Origin: Comamonas sp. SCN 65-56
Lineage (GTDB): Bacteria > Pseudomonadota > Gammaproteobacteria > Burkholderiales > Burkholderiaceae_C
Direction of reading: 5' to 3'
NCBI RefSeq assembly: GCF_001724135.1
Contig: NZ_MEDS01000009.1
Span: 1-64,000, forward strand
DNA length: 64,000 nucleotides
Made by a program: the position numbers and the translations under genes. This document shows positions 59,685 through 64,000 of this stretch, one piece after another; within the stretch, counting starts at the first letter, position 1; the number at the start of each line of letters is the position of its first letter. The notes below the pieces were generated by a model. That model made no database searches and was not told the DNA's origin. It saw only the letters and a program-made list of their open reading frames with translations.

Positions 59685-59787
59685 GCTGGTTTGTCTCTCT
59701 TGTAGGTATGGATGAAATCTTTGCCCGACGGGACAAGGGCCGCAGTGGTCTATTGTGTGGCACCGGCAAGCCGATACCAGCCAAAAA

Positions 59788-59821
59788 TTGCATACGATCG
59801 TTGTACACCAAAATTGTGCAC
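59788..59821. promoter_or_regulatory. Three half-sites with 13-bp period upstream of the BMP operon
   Basis: TTGCATAC (59788), TTGTACAC (59801) and TTGTGCAC (59814) begin exactly 13 bp apart and share TTGNNNAC. The last two contain the palindromes TGTACA and GTGCAC. The array is AT-rich and lies between the importer operon and the diguanylate cyclase gene. It looks like an operator for an unidentified regulator; a GntR-type protein is one possibility. Confidence 0.4.
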
Positions 59822-59932
59822 ATAAATCAGTGATCGAGCATCAGCAGAAACCCGAAGAAACCCCAGTCACCAGCGCCGAGCCCGACGGGGAGCGGCACGC
59901 AGGTCTCTGAATCGGCAAGGCGAAGCGCGCCA

Positions 59933-62056
59933 TCATGCGCTGGAAGACGATGCCGCATCCATCGTCGCAGCGGGTGACGCTCCCGGCTGCGCCGCGTCGA
60001 CAGCCTTCACTTCCACGCGATTGCGCCCCGCCCGCTTGGCCACATAGCATGCCATGTCGGCACGCGAGAGCACATCGGCCACTGCGGCATCGTGCATCAG
60101 CATGACCAGGCCGATGCTCAGACTCATGGAAAAACTGCGCCCGTGGTAGGTCGGCTCCCACCCTGCCACCACCCGGCGCAGCTGGTCGGCCAGTGCCGTC
60201 GCGCGGTGCACGTTGGCCCCGGGCAGCACCACCGCAAATTCGTCACCTCCCAGTCGCGCCACCCAGCCCATCTGGCGCACCTGCGCCTGCAGCAAGCGTG
60301 CGAGGTGGCGCAACACGTCATCGCCCGACGCATGACCGGCCAGCTCGTTGATCAGGGTGAAGTGGTCGATATCGATGTGCAGCAGGGCGCCGGCCTCGGG
60401 GAACAGCGTTGCATTGGCGCGCGCGCCGCGGCCGACGCGCTCCGACAGCAGCAGCTGCAGGCGCCGCTCGAGGGCCGCACGGTTGGGCAGGAAGGTGAGC
60501 GTGTCGTTCCAGCGCTCCCAATCATGCTGCAGGCGTGCCTCGCGCTCGGCGGAGCCATCTTCCAGCACCCAGACCACGCCCTCGATCGGGCCGTCGAGCC
60601 GCACCGCAGCGCCCTGCACCCGCGCCCAGAAGGTGGCACCGTCGCTGCGTGCCAGCGGCAATTCGCCATGAAAGCTCCCGTGCGCCGCGAAATCGGCGCG
60701 CACGCGCTCAAGCACATCGGCGCCATCCGGTGCGCTGGAGACCAGTTGCAGCAGGTCGCGCCCCACCAATTGCGCCGAGGTGTCATAGCCCAGCAGGCGG
60801 CAGGCTTCGCCACTGACCAGCTCGATGCGCTGCGCCCGCGTCAGCGCAATGCCCAGCGGCACCTGTTCCAGCACCGCGTCCAGGTGGCGCGACAGCACCA
60901 GCGCGTTGCGCAATTGCTGGCGGCGCAACTGCACCAGGCGGCCAAAGACGCGCACGACGTCGTCCACTTCGCCATTGGCAAGCGCGCGGCGCTGCTCCGA
61001 CCACGGCACGCTGGCCGGGTGCTCCCCCGCCAGCACCGCCCGCGCGCGCTGACGCAGCAGCGTGAGCGGGTGCATCAGCCACCATAGGGCCCCCAGTCCC
61101 AGCAGCGCCACCAGCGCCATTCCCGCGCCAGCCAGCCACCATGCGCGCTGCTCGGCCGCCACCAGGGGCTGCAGCAGCGCCGGGCTGTGGTTGACCCGAA
61201 CCACCACCCATTGCGGCAGGCCGACCACGGCCCAGCCCACGACCGAGCCATCCGCCAGCACCACCTTGCCCGGCACCACGGGCGAGCGCACCGCGCCATT
61301 GCGCATGAACAGCCCGCCAAGCTCCGGCTCGTCGCGCAGCGGACCCAGCACCCGGGCAGGGTCGGGGTGCGAGAGGATGATCCCGTCGCGCGAGAAAACC
61401 ACAAAGCGGGTGTCATCGCGCACCGGCAGCGCCAGCGCCGGCGGCAGCAGGCTTTGCGACTGCAGGCGCAACGCGCCGACCACCACCGCCGTGACCCCTC
61501 CTGCGTCGTCCAGCACCGGCAGCGCCAGCAGCAGTTGCGCCTGGGCGGCGGTGTCCCCCAGCACGCCCGAAACCATGGGCTTGCCATTCGCCCGCACGCG
61601 CTGCAGTACCTCCTGCTCGGCGCCAGAGATGGCCGCCACCGATTCCACCCGGTCGCCCTGCAGGCGCAGGCCGCTCGCGCCATTCACCTTGAGCACCACC
61701 ACCGAATCGAACACCCGCCCCACCTGCCGTCCTTGCAGCAGCCAGGTGCGCAACTTCGGCGTGGAATTGAGCACGGCAGGCGTCACGCCGTCGGCCACCG
61801 TGGCCAGCAGTTTCAGGTTCTGCTCTATCTTGCTCGAGAGCATGCGCGCGAGCATCTCCACCTCGCCGCCATCCTGGTCGAGGATGCGCCGCACCGCCTG
61901 CGGCTCGCTGGTGCGCGACATCAGCCATGCCGACGCCACCCCGCTGGCGACCACGGCCACGAGCAACAGCAACGCCAGTGCGCGCACCAGCGGGCCGGGC
62001 AGCCAGGTACGGCGCAGGGCCTCCTCGGGCACCGGCGTGTCGGGGGCAGCGTCCAT
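59933..62056 (-). CDS. Membrane diguanylate cyclase (dCACHE-PAS-GGDEF)
   Basis: A 707-residue sensor enzyme that makes cyclic di-GMP. One helix near residues 20-45 and another near 310-335 (LAGAGMALVALLGLGALWWLM) enclose a periplasmic dCACHE-like sensor. A HAMP-like stretch and a PAS domain (VLEQVPLGIALTRAQRIELVSGEACRLLGYD) follow. The cyclase domain has DIDHFTLINELAGHASGDDVL and an intact LGGDEFAVVLPG at 602-613. The allosteric I-site is altered: the usual RxxD reads RQMG. No EAL domain is fused. GGAGG precedes the ATG at 62056; a longer start at 62125 is unlikely. Confidence 0.92.
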   Translation of the reverse strand: MDAAPDTPVPEEALRRTWLPGPLVRALALLLLVAVVASGVASAWLMSRTSEPQAVRRILDQDGGEVEMLARMLSSKIEQNLKLLATVADGVTPAVLNSTPKLRTWLLQGRQVGRVFDSVVVLKVNGASGLRLQGDRVESVAAISGAEQEVLQRVRANGKPMVSGVLGDTAAQAQLLLALPVLDDAGGVTAVVVGALRLQSQSLLPPALALPVRDDTRFVVFSRDGIILSHPDPARVLGPLRDEPELGGLFMRNGAVRSPVVPGKVVLADGSVVGWAVVGLPQWVVVRVNHSPALLQPLVAAEQRAWWLAGAGMALVALLGLGALWWLMHPLTLLRQRARAVLAGEHPASVPWSEQRRALANGEVDDVVRVFGRLVQLRRQQLRNALVLSRHLDAVLEQVPLGIALTRAQRIELVSGEACRLLGYDTSAQLVGRDLLQLVSSAPDGADVLERVRADFAAHGSFHGELPLARSDGATFWARVQGAAVRLDGPIEGVVWVLEDGSAEREARLQHDWERWNDTLTFLPNRAALERRLQLLLSERVGRGARANATLFPEAGALLHIDIDHFTLINELAGHASGDDVLRHLARLLQAQVRQMGWVARLGGDEFAVVLPGANVHRATALADQLRRVVAGWEPTYHGRSFSMSLSIGLVMLMHDAAVADVLSRADMACYVAKRAGRNRVEVKAVDAAQPGASPAATMDAASSSSA

Positions 62057-62295
62057 CAGCGCTCCTCCCACACCGCGCGCGCACCGGTCAGCACCCAACC
62101 CAAGACGATCTGCATACGCATGCATCCAGCCGATCCTGCACCGGCTCCCGAACGACTATAGACAGGGACGGCGTGCCGTCACCTTGGGTACAACCCTGTG
62201 ATGCCGCAAGGAAAACCCTAGGTTGATCGACGCCGACGCCGCCCGGCTTCATCGCCGATGCGGCGACAATCGCGTTCGCCTTCACAGAATCCGCC

Positions 62296-62754
62296 ATGCC
62301 GAACTTCACCGACACCTCCGCCCCCGGTTCCTGCATCTTTTGCCGCCTGATCGCGGGGGAGATTCCCAGCGCCAGGGTTTTCGAGGACGAGCAGACCGTG
62401 GCCTTCATGGACTTGGGCCAGGTCAACCCCGGGCATGTACTCGTTGCCACGCGCCGCCATGCGGCAACGCTGTGGGATGTGACGCCCGACGAAGCTGCCG
62501 CCGTGATGCGCACCGCGCACCGCATCGCCGCTGCCGCGCGCACGGTGTTCGAGCCCGCCGGTCTGATGCTGCTGCAGGCCAATGGCGAGGTGGCCGGCCA
62601 GACCGTGGCGCACTTTCATTTGCACGTGGTGCCGCGGCATGCAGACGACGGCATCGACTTCACCTGGCCGCGCAAGAACCCCGGCGCCGATCAGTTGGCT
62701 GACTACGCCCGCCGCCTGCAGACGGCGCTTTCCACCACCGGGTCTGGCTCCTGA
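62296..62754 (+). CDS. HIT family nucleotide-binding protein
   Basis: A 152-residue histidine-triad hydrolase or transferase. The active-site motif HFHLHVVP has histidines at 106, 108 and 110, and CIFCRLIAGEIPSARVFED near the N-terminus is the usual HIT opening with a CxxC pair. Such enzymes hydrolyse nucleoside phosphoramidates or dinucleotides. The start at 62296 (MPNFTDTSAPG) fits the family. The stop codon overlaps the start of the next MFS gene (TGATG), so the two are co-translated. Confidence 0.92.
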   Translation: MPNFTDTSAPGSCIFCRLIAGEIPSARVFEDEQTVAFMDLGQVNPGHVLVATRRHAATLWDVTPDEAAAVMRTAHRIAAAARTVFEPAGLMLLQANGEVAGQTVAHFHLHVVPRHADDGIDFTWPRKNPGADQLADYARRLQTALSTTGSGS

Positions 62755-63992
62755 TGCCACCCGCAGCCCCCCGGGAGGGCGCGCTCGAATCCGGCACGGT
62801 CTCGCCAGCACTGGCGGTGGTGGCGCTGGCGCTGCTGCTGAGCATCCAGCCCATCACCACCGACGTCTACTTGCCGGCACTGCCCGCGCTCACGCGCGAT
62901 CTGCAGGCACCGGTGTCGATGGCACAGCTCACGCTGTCGGCGCTGCTGCTCGCGTTTGGCTGTTCGCAGCTGTTCTGGGGTGCACTGTCGGACCGCTTCG
63001 GGCGCCGCCCCATCCTGCTGGCGGGGCTGTCGGTCTACGCCGTCGCCTCCATCGGCAGTGTGCTGGCGCCCAGCATGGGCTGGTTGGTCGCCTGGCGCGT
63101 ACTGCAGGGGGCGGCGATGGGTGCCGCGGTGATGTGCGCCCGCGCCATCGTGCGCGACCTGTACACGCCACTGGTCGGCGCGCGCGCCATGTCGCGCGCG
63201 CTGACCGGCCTGGGGGTGATCGCCGCGCTGTGCGCGCCGACCGGAGGTCTGGTGACTGAATGGCTGCACTGGCGCGCCGCCCTGCTGGTCTGCACCCTCT
63301 ATGGCTGCGCGGTACTGGCGCTGGTGGTGCTGCGCCTGCCCGAGACCTTGCGCCAGCGCAATCCGCACGCGCTGCAACCCAAGGTGCTGATGCACACCTG
63401 GGCGCTGGTCACACGCTCGCCCACGTTTCTCGCCTACTCGCTGCTGACCTGCGCCACCTACGGCGGGTTGTTCACGTTTCTCGCGGCGTCACCCTTTGTC
63501 TTCATCGAGGTGCTGGGCCTGTCGCGGGCGGAGTTCGGCCTGGCGCTGTTTTCAATCTCCATGTTCTATCTGACCGGCACCCTGTTGTGCCGTCGGCTGC
63601 TCACCCGGCTGGGGCTGCGACGCACGGTGGCCGTGGCTGGCTGGCTCAGCCTCTCGGGCGGGCTGCTGATGCTGCTGTCGGCCTCGCTGGGGGCGCGCAG
63701 CATCACCACGCTGCTGCCACCGTTTTACCTCTTCATGCTCGGCCACGGCATTCATCAGCCTTGCGGGCAGGTGGGCGCGGTGTCGCCCTTTCCACAGGCC
63801 GCCGGTGTGGCATCCGCGATGAACGGTTTCATGATGATGGTTGTGGCCTTTGCCGCCGGCTTCTGGCTTGGCAACGCGCTGGATGGCAGCATCTGGCCGC
63901 TGGTGCATGGCGTCCTGGTGTGGGGTGTGGTGACTGCCACCATCGCCTGGACCTTGGTGCAGCGCTACGGCGAACCCCAGGAGGCGCACTGA
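62754..63992 (+). CDS. Bcr/CflA-type MFS efflux transporter
   Basis: A 412-residue, twelve-helix DHA1 exporter. Segments LSIQPITTDVYLPALPALTRDL, GALSDRFGRRPILLAG (motif A) and WRVLQGAAMGAAVMCARAIVRDLY match the Bcr/CflA subgroup. It is related to, but clearly distinct from, the exporter at 43867. GSIWPLVHGVLVWGVVTATIAW forms the last helix. It overlaps the HIT gene by one base; the stop is 8 bases before the window edge. The substrate is unknown. Confidence 0.9.
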   Translation: MPPAAPREGALESGTVSPALAVVALALLLSIQPITTDVYLPALPALTRDLQAPVSMAQLTLSALLLAFGCSQLFWGALSDRFGRRPILLAGLSVYAVASIGSVLAPSMGWLVAWRVLQGAAMGAAVMCARAIVRDLYTPLVGARAMSRALTGLGVIAALCAPTGGLVTEWLHWRAALLVCTLYGCAVLALVVLRLPETLRQRNPHALQPKVLMHTWALVTRSPTFLAYSLLTCATYGGLFTFLAASPFVFIEVLGLSRAEFGLALFSISMFYLTGTLLCRRLLTRLGLRRTVAVAGWLSLSGGLLMLLSASLGARSITTLLPPFYLFMLGHGIHQPCGQVGAVSPFPQAAGVASAMNGFMMMVVAFAAGFWLGNALDGSIWPLVHGVLVWGVVTATIAWTLVQRYGEPQEAH

Positions 63993-64000
63993 GTGCCACC

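Noticed and set aside
62180-62224. Palindromes GGGTACAACCC and AACCCTAGGTT before the HIT gene as operators
   Set aside because: Arms are only four bases, no spacing rule is seen, and no regulator is nearby.
1-64000. CRISPR arrays, insertion sequences, prophage or integron elements
   Set aside because: No regularly spaced direct repeats, transposase, integrase or phage gene is visible in the window.

Overview
The window is a GC-rich chromosomal segment of a betaproteobacterium, most likely a member of the Comamonadaceae (Burkholderiales: the Acidovorax / Comamonas / Alicycliphilus neighbourhood). The evidence is the gene content and order (sco1-ctaB-ctaA-surf1 beside coxB-coxA-ctaG-coxC and rpoH), family members typical of that group (twin-transmembrane protein, DUF2970, DUF1841, DUF3422, IPTL-CTERM, BMP/Liv/Tct transport genes), and copies of a short GCGC-flanked intergenic repeat that I associate with this family. 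The assignment rests on recognition of protein families, not on any search.

Layout. 0.1-2.6 kb: a frameshifted EF-hand gene, cutA, then rpoH behind a perfect CIRCE operator. 2.6-11.6 kb: an aa3-type cytochrome c oxidase locus, almost all on the minus strand. Its structural genes are coxB, coxA and coxC, and its assembly genes are ctaG, a tiny assembly protein, surf1, a Sco-like protein, ctaA (heme A), ctaB (heme O) and sco1 (CuA). 11.9-20.0 kb is housekeeping: a BioC-like methyltransferase, comF, trmL, a MaoC-like dehydratase, an orphan ParA, a KefB/C-type antiporter, a thiolase, an FAH-family hydrolase and DUF1841. 20.0-29.5 kb: a diheme cytochrome c4, a MoxR / small membrane protein / GNAT / CoxE-like VWA cluster, and the outer-membrane pair tamA-tamB. 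29.6-35.4 kb: tRNA-Arg(CCU), a DUF486 membrane protein, a hot-dog thioesterase, the branched-chain amino acid ABC genes livHMGF without a binding protein, and an EamA transporter.

35.5-46.5 kb: a solitary unrecognised protein with its own hairpin leader and terminator, DUF3422, tctBA without tctC, an orphan PilB/GspE-type ATPase, a spermidine-synthase-like protein, a DNA glycosylase, a DUF1566 protein and two coupled MFS exporters. 46.5-54.9 kb looks the most accessory: two tandem AraC-type regulators, a Tat-exported alpha/beta hydrolase, a class-C-like serine hydrolase and a lipoprotein glycoside hydrolase, all on the minus strand, followed by a divergent IPTL-CTERM surface protein. 54.9-59.7 kb: a complete BMP-type (nucleoside/purine-like) ABC importer. 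59.9-64 kb: a membrane diguanylate cyclase, a HIT protein and a Bcr/CflA-type exporter.

The most useful new observations are regulatory. A perfect CIRCE box precedes rpoH. Both araC paralogues carry a pair of GGGAC-type direct repeats spaced exactly 20 bp apart. Three half-sites with a 13-bp period lie upstream of the BMP importer. At least four copies of one palindromic repeat family are visible, one of them inside the reading frame of tamB. I see no CRISPR array, insertion sequence, prophage, rRNA or replication origin.
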